Numbered from the stretch's first letter, positions 47,114-58,056 are shown. The stretch: 64,000 nucleotides of DNA from Aquatica leii (GCA_035610365.1 CM069432.1:184807027-184871026); one strand, 5' to 3'. Made by a program: numbers and translations. The notes: generated by a model not told the origin, from the sequence alone.

Positions 47114-47258
47114 TGTTAGGAGATACGGCAACCGCGCCGTGAGAATTGGTGTGTATAACTTTAGAGACATCTATGTAATCATATAACTTGAGTTCGTTGT
47201 TAATAAAGCATTACAGGTATAAAACAATTATTATTCCCATTTAATTGGTGATCAAACA
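47114..47258 (+). repeat. gypsy 3' LTR
   Basis: TGTTAGGAGATACGG to GATCAAACA, followed by ATAAG. The flank after it (AAGTAAGATGCATAAAACTGA) resembles 42703-42725 before the element, a local duplication older than the insertion or part of the target. Confidence 0.88.
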
Positions 47259-47263
47259 ATAAG

Positions 47264-47824
47264 TAAGATGCATAAAACTGATTGACTAATTATAGAAGTA
47301 ATTAAAATTATACAATCCTGAGACTTTGAAAAAAGGTGAGAGTCATATTTCGTCAAATCCGATTTACTAAAGGTGGATTTCAAAGGTTACATTTTCCTAC
47401 GACAACCGTGTGTAGAATACTTATTTGATTCTTCAATTAATTAATTAAGTAGTTTTGTCTTCTTTACACTTAGTTGAACAGAACAATGCACTTGATAATT
47501 TTTGTATATGTTTATTAAAACTAAGTAAAATGCATTTGTACACTACAAAAGATAAGAACGTACTTCTTGGTTACCATTACAAGTCTTGGGACAGATACTT
47601 TTTTACCTGCGCCACCAGCCACAAAATTTACGTTGTTGCCAATACATATATTTTTTAAAAACATGTTTGTGTCACTAAAATAATTGGGCTTCGAGGGCAC
47701 TTTTTTTTTCTTTATAAAACTATTGATATGGTACAAATTAATGTAATTAAATATCAAACTACATACTAATACTTCTAATATTAGCAAGTCTAACAAACAA
47801 AAATTCAATAAATAAGTAGTACAC
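47264..47824. other. AT-rich spacer
   Basis: Two short overlapping open frames (47455-47658 plus, 47521-47826 minus) without motif support. Confidence 0.4.
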
Positions 47825-48993
47825 AAATTTTAGACATTGGTGTAAGCAGAGAACCTGTAGGAGTGAGAACTTTAACTACTCGTACTTTTTTGTCTTTGCC
47901 TTCAGTAACATTTGCGATTCGCCCTACTTTCTAATCTAATTAAAGACGATTGTCTTCTTTTAGTGAAACTAATACCCCTTTTTTAATATTTGGTAAACTA
48001 TGTTGAAATTTTTGTCGATTTTGCAACTACAATAAATAACTTTTTGACCAAGATTTCCAAAAACACTGCTGCAAATTAGTTTCCGGCAAGTTAATCGAAG
48101 CTGTGCTTATTAAAAAATGGCCTGGAGTTAAATACGTATAATCTGATATGTCGTTTGTGAGCGGAGTTAATGAGCGCAAATTTAGTATGGCTTTCACTTG
48201 AACTATGACAGTATTTAGTTGTTCAAACGTGAAGTCATTTTTGCCTATCACGCGTTTTAAAAGGTACTTGGTTGCCTTAATGCCGGCTTCCAAAATTCCG
48301 TCAAAAACAGGTGAACAAACCGGTATAAAGTACCATTGAATACTTAACTGAGAAGCTAAATATTCTACTTTGTCTTAGTGTAATTTTAATTGAAATAATT
48401 TAAACAATTCTTTTAGTTCATTATTTGCGCTTTTAAAGGTACTACCGTTGTCACTGTAAACAACTGTAGGTTGCCCACGCCTTTGTATAAAACGTTTTAA
48501 TGCTGCTAAAAAAGTCTCAGTGGTCATATCTGAAACAATTTCTATATGTACCGCTTTTGTTACAAAACATATAAATAATGCCATGTACGCTTTTGTTATT
48601 ATTGTTTTCTTTAGCATTGCCTGTTTTATATAAAATGGGCCCCTAAAACCTACATCAGCCTTTTGGAAAGGTCTTGCTTGGTTGACTTTGCCTGATGGTA
48701 GCGAACCGATCAATTGTTGGGACGCTTGCGTCTTTAATTAGAAACACATCACGCATTTATGTAATATTTTCTTTATTACTATTAATTACCCAAAAACGTT
48801 CCCTTAGACTACATAATACTTGTTTTGTTCCTGCATGAAGTAAACTTAAATGTTCATTCCTAATAATTATTTCAGTTACGTGGAATCTTTTAGGTAAAAT
48901 TATTAGGTGTTGTTTTTTGTATGGCATAAGTGAATTTTTCAATCTTCCTCCAACACGAAGCAATTTTTCCCCATCTATAAACGGGTTTAACAA
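47825..48993 (-). pseudogene. BEL integrase and tail, decayed
   Basis: 48757-48993: NPFIDGEKLLRVGGRLKNS, then RNEHLSLLHAGTKQVL (zinc-binding part). 48375-48713: KADVGFRGPFYIK, where the expected first catalytic D position is FRGPF preceded by DVG, then VVYSDNGSTFKSANNEL (second D). 48027-48293: MEAGIKATKYLLKRV and LTPGHFLI. 47825-48020 carries remains of the DUF5641 domain (GVLVSLKEDN, VGRIANVTEGKDKKVRVVKV) with two stops. Confidence 0.82.
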
Positions 48994-49044
48994 TTTAAGA
49001 ATTGAAGCTACTGCTTTTTTTAAATTTAATTGATTTATCTCTAA

Positions 49045-49833
49045 CTAGAAATTGGCTTCTTGAGTAATTCTTAATATAACTTTAAACGCATGATTAATTT
49101 CTTTTGGATACAAGTTACTGATTACTTTGTTACTCTTATTATTTAAATAATGTAGGAACCTTATGCAATATGTTATAACTCGTTTAAGTTTATTTATGCT
49201 AAAAAAAATTTCAAATACAACAAAAAAATTATTTTTTGTCTTAGTACAAACGTTTAATTTTAAATCTGCCAATTTATGCGGTATTTTACATTTTTCTGTT
49301 TGATGATTAAATCCACTTTCATTTAAGTACGACGGTCTGTCCCACCATAATTTATGTGTTTTTAAAGCGTTTACATCCATATCTCTAGATACTAGTGTTG
49401 ACTGAGTTGTCACAAGTGTTGACATAAAGCCAGTTAAAGGAAGATGTTAGTTCTTGTATTGTTTTAACTCTATTCGCAACATACACATCTAACTCTAACG
49501 AATTACTGCTAGTCCACGCTAAAGATATTGTAGAATTTGTATATAAAAATACGTTATCTATGCGGTCTTTTAATAATCTATATATTCTAGTTATTAATTT
49601 GGCCAATAATGCTGCGCTGTTCAGCTGTAATTTTGGAATGATGACTTTTTTTTTAAAGGTACAATCCGCGACTTTGAACAAACTAATGTTGTTCGGACTT
49701 CATTATTATTTAATATTTGTCGTAAATAAACGCAAGGCCCATACGCGTGCATGGATGTATTACAATACTCAATTAGTTCTATATGTTTCGATTCATTCGT
49801 TAGAATTTTATGCGGTATTTGAATAACGTCCAT
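49045..49833 (-). pseudogene. BEL RNase H region, decayed
   Basis: 49621-49833 has KHIELIEYCNTSMHAYGPCVYLRQ, where the first catalytic aspartate has become N (CNTS against CDAS in the better element). 49385-49681 has PKLQLNSAALLAKLI and FLYTNSTISLAWT, again with N where D is expected. 49045-49425 has ALKTHKLWWDRPSYL. Two catalytic positions are lost in addition to the frame breaks. Confidence 0.8.
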
Positions 49834-50660
49834 ATTAATTAAAAAATTAGCAAATTTTTTTCATTTTTGAGATATGTCCTCAGATACTTGTTGGTTTTAC
49901 GATACCTTGGCTAACCATAATTGTTGCATAATAATCTTTGCACAAACAAAGACTGGGCCGATTAAACCTAAGGGATCGTATAATTTAGCTATAAATGCTA
50001 AAATACTCCTTTTTGTAAATATTTTTACTATTGGACAAGTAATACTAAAATGATCTGAATTGATGTCAAAGGATATACCTAAGGTTTTTATTACATAGTC
50101 TTCTTTAATTAATTTACTATTATTTACATGATGTTTGTTGTTGGGAATGTTAGCAAGTAATGCTGGGTGGTTAGCAGACCACTTGTGCAGCTCTATATGT
50201 TTTAAGTAAAATGTTTAATTGAGTTTGAATTTTTATAGCATTTTCTAGTGTATTTGACCCACATAAAAATTTATCAACGTAGCAATTGTTTTTACTACTG
50301 CCTTATACGCTAAAAGATATTTTGCTACTTCTTGTTGAGCAGCTTCTAACAAACACCTTGTCGCCAAATGCGGACTCACCTTTAGCCCATACGTGACAGT
50401 TTGTAGTTGCAAGCAACGAATAGGTTCCTGAGTATTCCAATGCAATAAAATGTTTAAAAGCGATTTATGCTCAGGATTAATTATTACCTGGCGATACATT
50501 GTTTTAATATCCGCGATAAAAACAAATTTATAACTTCTAAAATTAATTAAAACGTCAAACAACTCACTTTGTATAATTCTACCGTTGTACATTATATCAT
50601 TAAGAGAAATTTTATTTCTTGTTTTTATTGACCCATCGAAAACCACCCTTCGCTTTGTAG
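49834..50660 (-). pseudogene. BEL reverse transcriptase, decayed
   Basis: 50245-50646 reads RNKISLNDIMYNG, FVFIADIKTMYRQVIINPEH (first catalytic D), LQTVTYGLKVSPHLATRCL and then shifts; the second catalytic box is not intact in any frame. 49870-50240 contains ILAFIAKLYDPLGLIGP-like codons, diagnostic of the family, in another frame. The 5' part is missing. Confidence 0.78.
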
Positions 50661-51148
50661 TTATCTATGTCGATAATTTTCGTTTATATTCTCTCCTTTA
50701 ACAATTACTTGTTGCATTTGTTATCTATGTTTCTTACTATAAACATAAATAGGTAAAGGCACGTAAAAACCAAATTTCTTTAAATTTTATATAGGGTTTA
50801 AAATAACAAAAACGTCAACTTTTACTTATCAACTCGTCAGAGCAAATGCAATGTTTGAGTGCATAAAAATAACGCGTAGATAATATGCATTATTACAAAA
50901 TTACATAAAATACTTGTTTACAATTGAGCTGATGATGATGGCATTACAATAAAATAATTTTATTAGAGTTGTATCTATGTTTTAAATTTAAAATGCAAGA
51001 AAACTGTGGAAAAAAAATAATTTCTCAAGATATTAAGATTTGCTTATATTTTAGAACAGTCAATGTCAAAAACACAATTTTTATAGTTTAATTTAGTTAA
51101 TAGATAAAAAATATGTTTTTAATAAAAAAGAAACTTTATATTAATATA
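50661..51148. other. AT-rich spacer
   Basis: No gene or shared repeat recognised. Confidence 0.4.
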
Positions 51149-51746
51149 CAGTCGAACTCCTATATAGTGATGTTCAAAATTCCTTTCAAAAACATCATTA
51201 TATAGAAACTTCATTGTATAGAATTTATACTTAAAAAATAAAACACAAATTTAAACGTACAAAAGAAATACATATTAATTATAAACACTTTCGTTTTGTC
51301 ATTTTTAACCAACTTTACACTTAAACAACTTGAAACGAAAAAATTGCAAATGAAACGTGTTCAATAACATGACAATGCATTTCAAAACTCGAAGGAAATC
51401 CTATAATCTTCTAAACAATTCATGCATTTATGTCATTTACAAATGTACAGAATTTTTAGTACTATTAGTTATAGCCTTTCTGTATTGTAAATTAAGAAGT
51501 CTTATAATCCGCTTATCCGTTTAACAATGCGGTATTGTAAAAGTAAAGTAAATTGTACGTGATTCCAAGAAAACTTTAAGTAGTTGGGTAACATTTTTTT
51601 TGAAGAAGATCATTATATAGAATTTGAACATCATATTTTAGAGGTGTTTTTACACGCATTTTAACCCGAAGGTCAATATCCTAAAGAAAACATCACTAAA
51701 TAGAAAAAATCATTAAATAGGAGTTCATTGAATGGAAGTCCGACTG
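51149..51746. mobile_element. MITE of Tc1/mariner/pogo type
   Basis: 598 bp starting CAGTCGAACTCC and ending with the complement of CAGTCGGACTTCC, bounded by TA on both sides (51147-51148 and 51747-51748). Words of the type CATTATATAGAA recur in opposite orientations near both ends (51195-51230, 51610-51625, 51685-51725). No coding frame, so non-autonomous. Confidence 0.82.
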
Positions 51747-51748
51747 TA

Positions 51749-52828
51749 ATTAGTGATAATTGTATTCAACGATGTAATAATGCAGCTGTGCATTATTAAA
51801 CTCAAATCGATACTATTTTTATGAATACATCTTAACGTGTTAACATTGCAAAAAAAATAATGATGCGAAAAATTGTATTTATATTGGATTGAAATAACGA
51901 GGCGCCTTTAGTAATTGAAGTTTTTTCTCGAACATTATTTTCGGATCAGTACTATATTTTTATTAATATGGATCTAATTTGCATTGAAAAAACGCTTTAT
52001 TTGAACAATTATTTAACTGTTAAATTTAATTTTAAATTTGGATTATTGAATACGATTTAATATAGATAACCGATTAATACAATTGTTGTCTAACATCTCT
52101 TGAGAGTAATCGCAACCAATTTACTTGAAAGTTTATCATTATCAACAAAGTTATATTCTTGATTAATTAGTATTGTTTAATTGTGATTAGTGATAAAATA
52201 GATTAGTTAAAAAAAATGTATATAATTTTTTGATGTATTCTAATTAATACTTTTTCTAAGGTTTTATACAGCTTTGCTGTTGTGCATGATGATAATACTC
52301 CTTTACAGTTTTTCATTACTGATTTAAATTTTTTTTTATTTGTTGTTGTTTAATTTTGTAAATGCTGTTTTGATAGTTCTAACGTTGTTTAATTTAGATT
52401 ATCTTATAAAGCTAAATCGTTTACTTGTTTTTTAACTTTTTTGTTCACCTTGTACCTACGTTGTTTGTACTTACGGTAATTTAAGTTTTTGTATTAATCT
52501 TTTTTATTTGATATAATTTTCCCATTTTTTTTATTATTTTTTTTTTCTAATGTATATATAATGTTTAGTTTGTTTCAAAGTGTGTTTTGTTTGTGGGTTA
52601 GTACTTGTCTTGTTATTTAAATGCGTTTTTTTTTTCACCTATCTTTCTTTATTTTGATTTTGCTGATACAAATGCTGTTTTTGATACAATAGACTGTATA
52701 ATTTGAAAGTGTTACTGTCGGCAATTATCTTTAACTTTGTATTACATTTTGAACCATTGTGTTTCACAAGAAGTGCGTTAACGCAATACTATCTACTCAC
52801 TACTCTTGCGCTATCACGTTTTTTGATA
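51749..52828. other. AT-rich stretch without recognisable genes
   Basis: Long T runs around 52480-52660; no motif-bearing frame. Confidence 0.45.
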
Positions 52829-52851
52829 CGCCCCTAGTAGCACAAAATATA
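52829..52851 (+). repeat. 23-bp inverted repeat, left copy
   Basis: Begins CGCCCCTAGTAGCAC and is the exact complement of 61065-61087. Weaker similarity continues inwards for about 35 bases on both sides. The first part (CCCCTAGTAGCAC) occurs again at 63587. Confidence 0.75.
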
Positions 52852-53172
52852 CGTAATATATTAGTAAATAACATCTGGTAAATATTTAAATGTCACACTT
52901 TTTTATATTGGCCATTTATTGTAATGCTATATCAATAATTTATATAAAATAAATATATTCTAAATATATGTTTTCGATATATGGTAGACATTAGATGTAG
53001 ATGTCGTCTCAATATTTGTTTCCAATATATGGGAAATATATCTTTTTAATCTGTATACCTACTACATATGTGTATGTTTGTAAATGATATTTAATCTGGT
53101 TCTTTTTTGCTACGCATTGTACAGTTTTTATTAAACCGTATTGAAACACTGCAGATATTCTGTAGAAACACG

Positions 53173-53178
53173 TTTATT
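53173..53178 (-). terminator. polyadenylation signal
   Basis: AATAAA on the minus strand, about 120 bases after the stop codon of the small frame in exon 2. Confidence 0.45.
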
Positions 53179-53294
53179 TATAAAAATTACACTAACAAAA
53201 CAAAATTACAAATGAATAAAATATAAATATAAAATCTGTATACATTTTAAACATCTTTAAAAAATAAATACACAAAAAAAATTGTATCTTAAAA

Positions 53295-53393
53295 TTACTT
53301 ATTGATATCATCACATATTACATAGGTAGTACATAAATGTTCTAAATCTTGCCAAATATAACGCAACATTAGGATGTCGTCTTGTGATGGCAT
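53295..53393 (-). CDS. 32-codon open frame in the second exon
   Basis: The ATG is the first codon after the predicted acceptor. The peptide reads MPSQDDILMLRYIWQDLEHL and ends CDDINK. An in-frame TAA lies in exon 1, so the frame is not longer upstream. It could be a micropeptide, the end of a longer protein joined by other splicing, or non-coding. No family recognised. Confidence 0.3.
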   Translation of the reverse strand: MPSQDDILMLRYIWQDLEHLCTTYVICDDINK

Positions 53394-54032
53394 CTGAAAA
53401 AAAAACACACAATTAAGATTTACTCTACAAAGTTGTATTAAAAAATCTACATTTTATAATAATAAGTATAAAATGCATTAAAATTATTTTAATTGTTATA
53501 AAATATACAGACAAATGGTTTTAGTTTGAATTTTTCAATAAAGAAACTCTATCAAGACATATATTTTTTTAAAAACTTGGTTTACAGAAATATGAACAGC
53601 ATTATTAATTTAGTTATTATTTTAGATTAGTTTTAAAAGTGCACAAAAGCATTTTCTTGGGATTGCTATTCAAAAATAAGGTAAATTTGTTGTTTATTAA
53701 TTATTGATTATAGTTACGTAAATAAAAGCATTTCTCTAATTTAGGTTTCTTATTAGTAATGACCGTTGAATTTTTTTTTGAATTATGTTCTGTCAACGTT
53801 GAACAGCCAACTAAGCTGCGTTAAAATAAATTATTTACAAAATGACTTTTAGCTTTTCTATATTTAAAACACATGATACAAATACATAAAACAAGAAAAT
53901 TAATAGGCACTTACCTGATTATACAATTACGTTGCACTAAAACTCGATATAAAAATTTAAACTTCGCAAACTGCAAACACGAAACCCAAATGCATATTAG
54001 TAAAGAAAACTTTCCTTATTCTTGTTCAGGGT

Positions 54033-54039
54033 CTATATA
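54033..54039 (-). promoter_or_regulatory. TATA-like box
   Basis: TATATAG on the minus strand, about 25-30 bases before the presumed start of exon 1. Confidence 0.35.
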
Positions 54040-54857
54040 ACGGTTTTTGACCTCAGTACCCAAAAGCAGGTAAATAATACATTTTTTCAATGTTGCAAAG
54101 GATTCTAAGAAATTTATTAAAAGCACCTAAAAGGTACTTGTACCTATATACCCGTTTTTAATGCCACAAAAGTATTTGGAAAAGATGACCTTCAAAATCA
54201 TAAATACTTGCTAGCATTACTAGTAATTTTACAGCAGAATTAAAATACCTTGTCTAAAATTTCATTGCAGCAAATGTAGTTTATTATTGTAAAATTACTA
54301 TAGTTCTAGTTATAATGCAATTGGTTTTTCCATTCAATTCAAACGCAGATGTCTCAATTTTATATACTCCTTGTGTAATTTTTTTAAAATATACGCATAT
54401 AAAGATAATTTTTAAAATAAGCATATTTAAATTATGAGAACATTGTGTTAGGGTTTTTAGCAAAAATAAAAAAAAAATTTAAGAAAAACGTTTAACAACT
54501 ATAAATACATAAATTTAAAAGTACAGTTAAAAAATAAACATAAAAAGTTAGATACTGATTACACATAAATATTCGCTCTATATATAATTATAATATATAT
54601 TTTATGTCAGTCAAATTTTGAAAAACATTTGTGACCTTAGGATACACGAACGATATTGTTGGTACATATTTTTAAAACATTGTTTTTATCTAATTTTACA
54701 ATATCTAGAATACATTTTTTACATCTTACAATAAGTATCTAGAATTAAGATATTTACCTGATGTCATGTAAACCTTGAAAAAAATTATGAGGTTTTAAAA
54801 TATATCAATGATATTGTAGGTATATATTTTTAGGATATTAGTATTATACACTTTAAC

Positions 54858-54869
54858 AATATCAAAAAT
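54858..54869 (+). repeat. flanking direct repeat (target duplication), left
   Basis: AATATCAAAAAT at the left edge of the satellite array; the same 12 bases are at 60984-60995 on the right edge. The last two or three bases overlap unit sequence, so the duplication is 9-12 bp. Confidence 0.65.
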
Positions 54870-55024
54870 TAACTGTAGATAGCTATAAACGATGGTAAAT
54901 ACGTTGAGTTAGTTTAACACCCGCGAATTTCAAAATATGCTTTGAATTATTCGTCGGGATAAAACCACAACGTAAAAGGACATTGGGGGTGAGCAATGTC
55001 AATGCAATTGTGTAAACGCCACCA

Positions 55025-55086
55025 GAGTGAACTACTAGACAGCTGTTTCGCCCTTTTGGGGCTCATCAGTAGTAGGAGATACACTC
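55025..55086 (-). ncRNA. hammerhead ribozyme, left block unit 1
   Basis: Consensus sequence. Predicted cut after CAGCTGTC, 5' of TAGTAG. Confidence 0.85.
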
Positions 55087-55366
55087 TAATGTTGTTCCCA
55101 CAATTGCATTGACGCCCCTTATAGCTTTATAATTAAGAACGACGAACTTAGCATTCACAAGTGTTTGATGGCAGAGCCATCTCATAGTATAAATTTACTA
55201 TGTGATTAAAATTAACTGTAGATAGCTATAAACGATGGTAAATACGTTGAGTTAGTTTAACACCCGCGAATTTCAAAATATGCTTTGAATTATTCGTCGG
55301 GATAAAACCACAACGTAAAGGACATTGAGGGTGAGCAATGTCAATGCAATTGTGTAAACGCCACCA

Positions 55367-55428
55367 GAGTGAACTACTAGACAGCTGTTTCGCCCTTTTG
55401 GGGCTCATCAGTAGTAGGAGATACACTC
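55367..55428 (-). ncRNA. hammerhead ribozyme, left block unit 2
   Basis: Consensus; 342 bp from the previous one. Confidence 0.85.
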
Positions 55429-55708
55429 TAATGTTGTTCCCACAATTGCATTGACGCCCCTTATAGCTTTATAATTAAGAACGACGAACTTAGCATTCAC
55501 AAGTGTTTGATGGCAGAGCCATCTCATAGTATAAATTTACTATGTGATTAAAATTAACTGTAGATAGCTATAAACGATGGTAAATACGTTGAGTTAGTTT
55601 AACACCCGCGAATTTCAAAATATGCTTTGAATTATTCGTCGGGATAAAACCACAACGTAAAGGACATTGGGGGTGAGCAATGTCAATGCAATTGTGTAAA
55701 CGCCACCA

Positions 55709-55770
55709 GAGTGAACTACTAGACAGCTGTTTCGCCCTTTTGGGGCTCATCAGTAGTAGGAGATACACTC
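55709..55770 (-). ncRNA. hammerhead ribozyme, left block unit 3
   Basis: Consensus; spacing 342 bp. Confidence 0.85.
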
Positions 55771-56050
55771 TAATGTTGTTCCCACAATTGCATTGACGCC
55801 CCTTATAGCTTTATAATTAAGAACGACGAACTTAGCATTCACAAGTGTTTGATGGCAGAGCCATCTCATAGTATAAATTTACTATGTGATTAAAATTAAC
55901 TGTAGATAGCTATAAACGATGGTAAATACGTTGAGTTAGTTTAACACCCGCGAATTTCAAAATATGCTTTGAATTATTCGTCGGGATAAAACCACAACGT
56001 AAAGGACATTGGGGGTGAGCAATGTCAATGCAATTGTGTAAACGCCACCA

Positions 56051-56112
56051 GAGTGAACTACTAGACAGCTGTTTCGCCCTTTTGGGGCTCATCAGTAGTA
56101 GGAGATACACTC
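56051..56112 (-). ncRNA. hammerhead ribozyme, left block unit 4
   Basis: Consensus; spacing 342 bp. Confidence 0.85.
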
Positions 56113-56393
56113 TAATGTTGTTCCCACAATTGCATTGACGCCCCCTATAGCTTTATAATTAAGAACGACGAACTTAGCATTCACAAGTGTTTGATGGCAG
56201 AGCCATCTCATAGTATAAATTTACTATGTGATTAAAATTAACTGTAGATAGCTATAAACGATGGTAAATACGTTGAGTTAGTTTAACACCCGCGAATTTC
56301 AAAATATGCTTTGAATTATTCGTCGGGATAAAACCACAACGTAAAAAGGACATTGGGGTGAGCAATGTCAATGCAATTGTGTAAACGCCACCA

Positions 56394-56455
56394 GAGTGAA
56401 CTACTAGACAGCTGTTTCGCCCTTTTGGGGCTCATCAGTAGTAGGAGATACACTC
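56394..56455 (-). ncRNA. hammerhead ribozyme, left block unit 5
   Basis: Consensus; spacing 343 bp. Confidence 0.85.
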
Positions 56456-56737
56456 TAATGTTGTTCCCACAATTGCATTGACGCCCCTTATAACTTTATA
56501 ATTAAGAACGACGAACTTAGCATTCACAAGTGTTTGATGGCAGAGCCATCTCATAGTATAAATTTACTATGTGATTAAAATTAACTGTAGATAGCTATAA
56601 ACGATGGTAAATACGTTGAGTTAGTTTAACACCCGCGAATTTCAAAATATGCTTTGAATTATTCGTCGGGATAAAACCACAACGTAAAAAGGACACTGGG
56701 GGTGAGCAATGTCAATGCAATTGTGTAAACGCCACCA

Positions 56738-56799
56738 GAGTGAACTACTAGACAGCTGTTTCGCCCTTTTGGGGCTCATCAGTAGTAGGAGATACACTC
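56738..56799 (-). ncRNA. hammerhead ribozyme, left block unit 6
   Basis: Consensus; spacing 344 bp. The neighbouring unit lacks four bases beside the clamp (GACGCCCCATAGC). Confidence 0.85.
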
Positions 56800-57077
56800 T
56801 AATGTTGTTCCCACAATTGCATTGACGCCCCATAGCTTTATAATTAAGAACGACGAACTTAGCATTCACAAGTGTTTGATGGCAGAGCCATCTCATAGTA
56901 TAAATTTACTATGTGATTAAAATTAACTGTAGATAGCTATAAACGATGGTAAATACGTTGAGTTAGTTTAACACCCGCGAATTTCAAAATATGCTTTGAA
57001 TTATTCGTCGGGATAAAACCACAACGTAAAGGACATTGGGGGTGAGCAATGTCAATGCAATTGTGTAAACGCCACCA

Positions 57078-57139
57078 GAGTGAACTACTAGACAGCTGTT
57101 TCGCCCTTTTGGCGCTCATCAGTAGTAGGAGATACCCTC
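57078..57139 (-). ncRNA. hammerhead ribozyme, left block unit 7, variant stem II
   Basis: Stem II reads GCGC against GGGC, losing one of four pairs, and the outer stem I strand is GAGGG instead of GAGTG. It is the only copy with a damaged stem II. Confidence 0.8.
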
Positions 57140-57416
57140 TAATGTTGTTCCCACAATTGCATTGACGCCTCATAGCTTTATAATTAAGAACGACGAACTT
57201 AGCATTCACAAGTGTTTGATGGCAGAGCCATCTCATAGTATAAATTTACTATGTGATTAAAATTAACTGTAGATAGCTATAAACGATGGTAAATACGTTG
57301 AGTTAGTTTAACACCCGCGAATTTCAAAATATGCTTTGAATTATTCGTCGGGATAAAACCACAACGTAAAGGACATTGGGGTGAGCAATGTCAATGCAAT
57401 TGTGTAAACGCCACCA

Positions 57417-57478
57417 GAGTGAACTACTAGACAGCTGTTTCGCCCTTTTGGGGCTCATCAGTAGTAGGAGATACACTC
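57417..57478 (-). ncRNA. hammerhead ribozyme, left block unit 8
   Basis: Consensus; last minus-strand copy before the head-to-head junction. Confidence 0.85.
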
Positions 57479-57624
57479 TAATGTTGTTCCCACAATTGCA
57501 TTGACGCCCCTTATAGCTTTATAATTAAGAACGACGAACTTAGCATTCACAAGTGTTTGATGGCAGAGCCATCTCATAGTATAAATTTACTATGTGATTA
57601 AAATTAACTGTAGATAGCTATAAA

Positions 57625-57686
57625 GAGTGTATCTCCTACTACTGATGAGCCCCAAAAGGGCGAAACAGCTGTCTAGTAGTTCACTC
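57625..57686 (+). ncRNA. hammerhead ribozyme, right block unit 1
   Basis: Consensus: CTACTA-CTGATGA, GCCC-CAAAA-GGGC, GAAA, CAGCTGTC, TAGTAG; GAGTG pairs with CACTC. Predicted cut between 57673 and 57674. Its first base is also the first base of the block. Confidence 0.88.
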
Positions 57687-57940
57687 TGGTGGCGTTTACA
57701 CAATTGCATTGACATTGCTCACCCCCAATGTCCTTTTACGTTGTGGTTTTATCCCGACGAATAATTCAAAGCATATTTTGAAATTCGCGGGTGTTAAACT
57801 AACTCAACGTATTTACCATCGTTTATAGCTATCTACAGTTAATTTTAATCACATAGTAAATTTATACTATGAGATGGCTCTGCCATCAAACACTTGTGAA
57901 TGCTAAGTTCGTCGTTCTTAATTATAAAGCTATAAGGGGC

Positions 57941-58056
57941 GTCAATGCAATTGTGGGAACAACATTAGAGTGTATCTCCTACTACTGATGAGCCCCAAAA
58001 GGGCGAAACAGCTGTCTAGTAGTTCACTCTGGTGGCGTTTACACAATTGCATTGAC
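57941..58056 (+). repeat. 15-bp inverted repeat clamping the ribozyme (example in right block unit 2)
   Basis: GTCAATGCAATTGTG (57941-57955) is the exact complement of CACAATTGCATTGAC (58042-58056). The same pair brackets the other ribozymes of the array and would extend stem I outwards. Confidence 0.85.
57968..58029 (+). ncRNA. hammerhead ribozyme, right block unit 2
   Basis: Consensus. Confidence 0.85.

Larger units (their letters stand above)
42777..47258 (+). mobile_element. gypsy-type LTR retrotransposon, decayed
   Basis: LTRs of about 145-150 bp (42777-42926 and 47114-47258) with TGT...ACA ends. The 5-bp duplication ATAAG flanks the element (42772-42776 and 47259-47263). Order: gag, protease, RT, RNase H, integrase, the gypsy (Metaviridae) order with no envelope frame seen. 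LTRs differ at roughly a dozen sites and every gene is broken, so the copy is older than the BEL insertion at 8.7-17.5 kb. Confidence 0.92.
47825..50660 (-). mobile_element. second BEL/Pao element, degenerate fragment
   Basis: On the minus strand RT, RNase H, integrase and DUF5641-type tail follow each other in BEL order, with shifts and stops every few hundred bases. No LTR was recognised on either side. Gag and protease are missing. It is much more decayed than the element at 8.7-17.5 kb and from a different family. Confidence 0.85.
53155..54008 (-). other. putative small two-exon transcription unit
   Basis: The minus strand shows, in order: a TATA-like box, exon 1 (about 54008-53915), a donor CAG then GTAAGTG, an intron of 521 bases (53914-53394), an acceptor TTTTTTTTTCAG, exon 2 (53393 to about 53155) and an AATAAA signal. 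Such a complete set in the expected spacing is unlikely by chance. Exon 1 is non-coding in the frame of the exon-2 ATG. Confidence 0.45.
54870..57624 (-). repeat. hammerhead satellite array, left block (8 units, minus)
   Basis: Eight head-to-tail units with spacings of 339-344 bp between ribozymes and very few differences, mostly homopolymer length changes. Each unit also has a hairpin GATGGC-TCT-GCCATC and a CATAGTA...TACTATG palindrome. The block begins (in its own sense) at TTTATAGC next to the junction and ends CTACAGTTAAT. It matches the structure of animal retrozymes: short, tandem, non-coding, one hammerhead per unit. Confidence 0.95.

Noticed and set aside
52812..52836. Possible Helitron 3' end (hairpin TATCA...TGATA followed by CCCCTAG-T)
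   Set aside because: The following bases (AGCACAAAATATA) are part of a 23-bp inverted repeat and so are not target DNA. No 5' TC end or Rep/helicase frame was seen.
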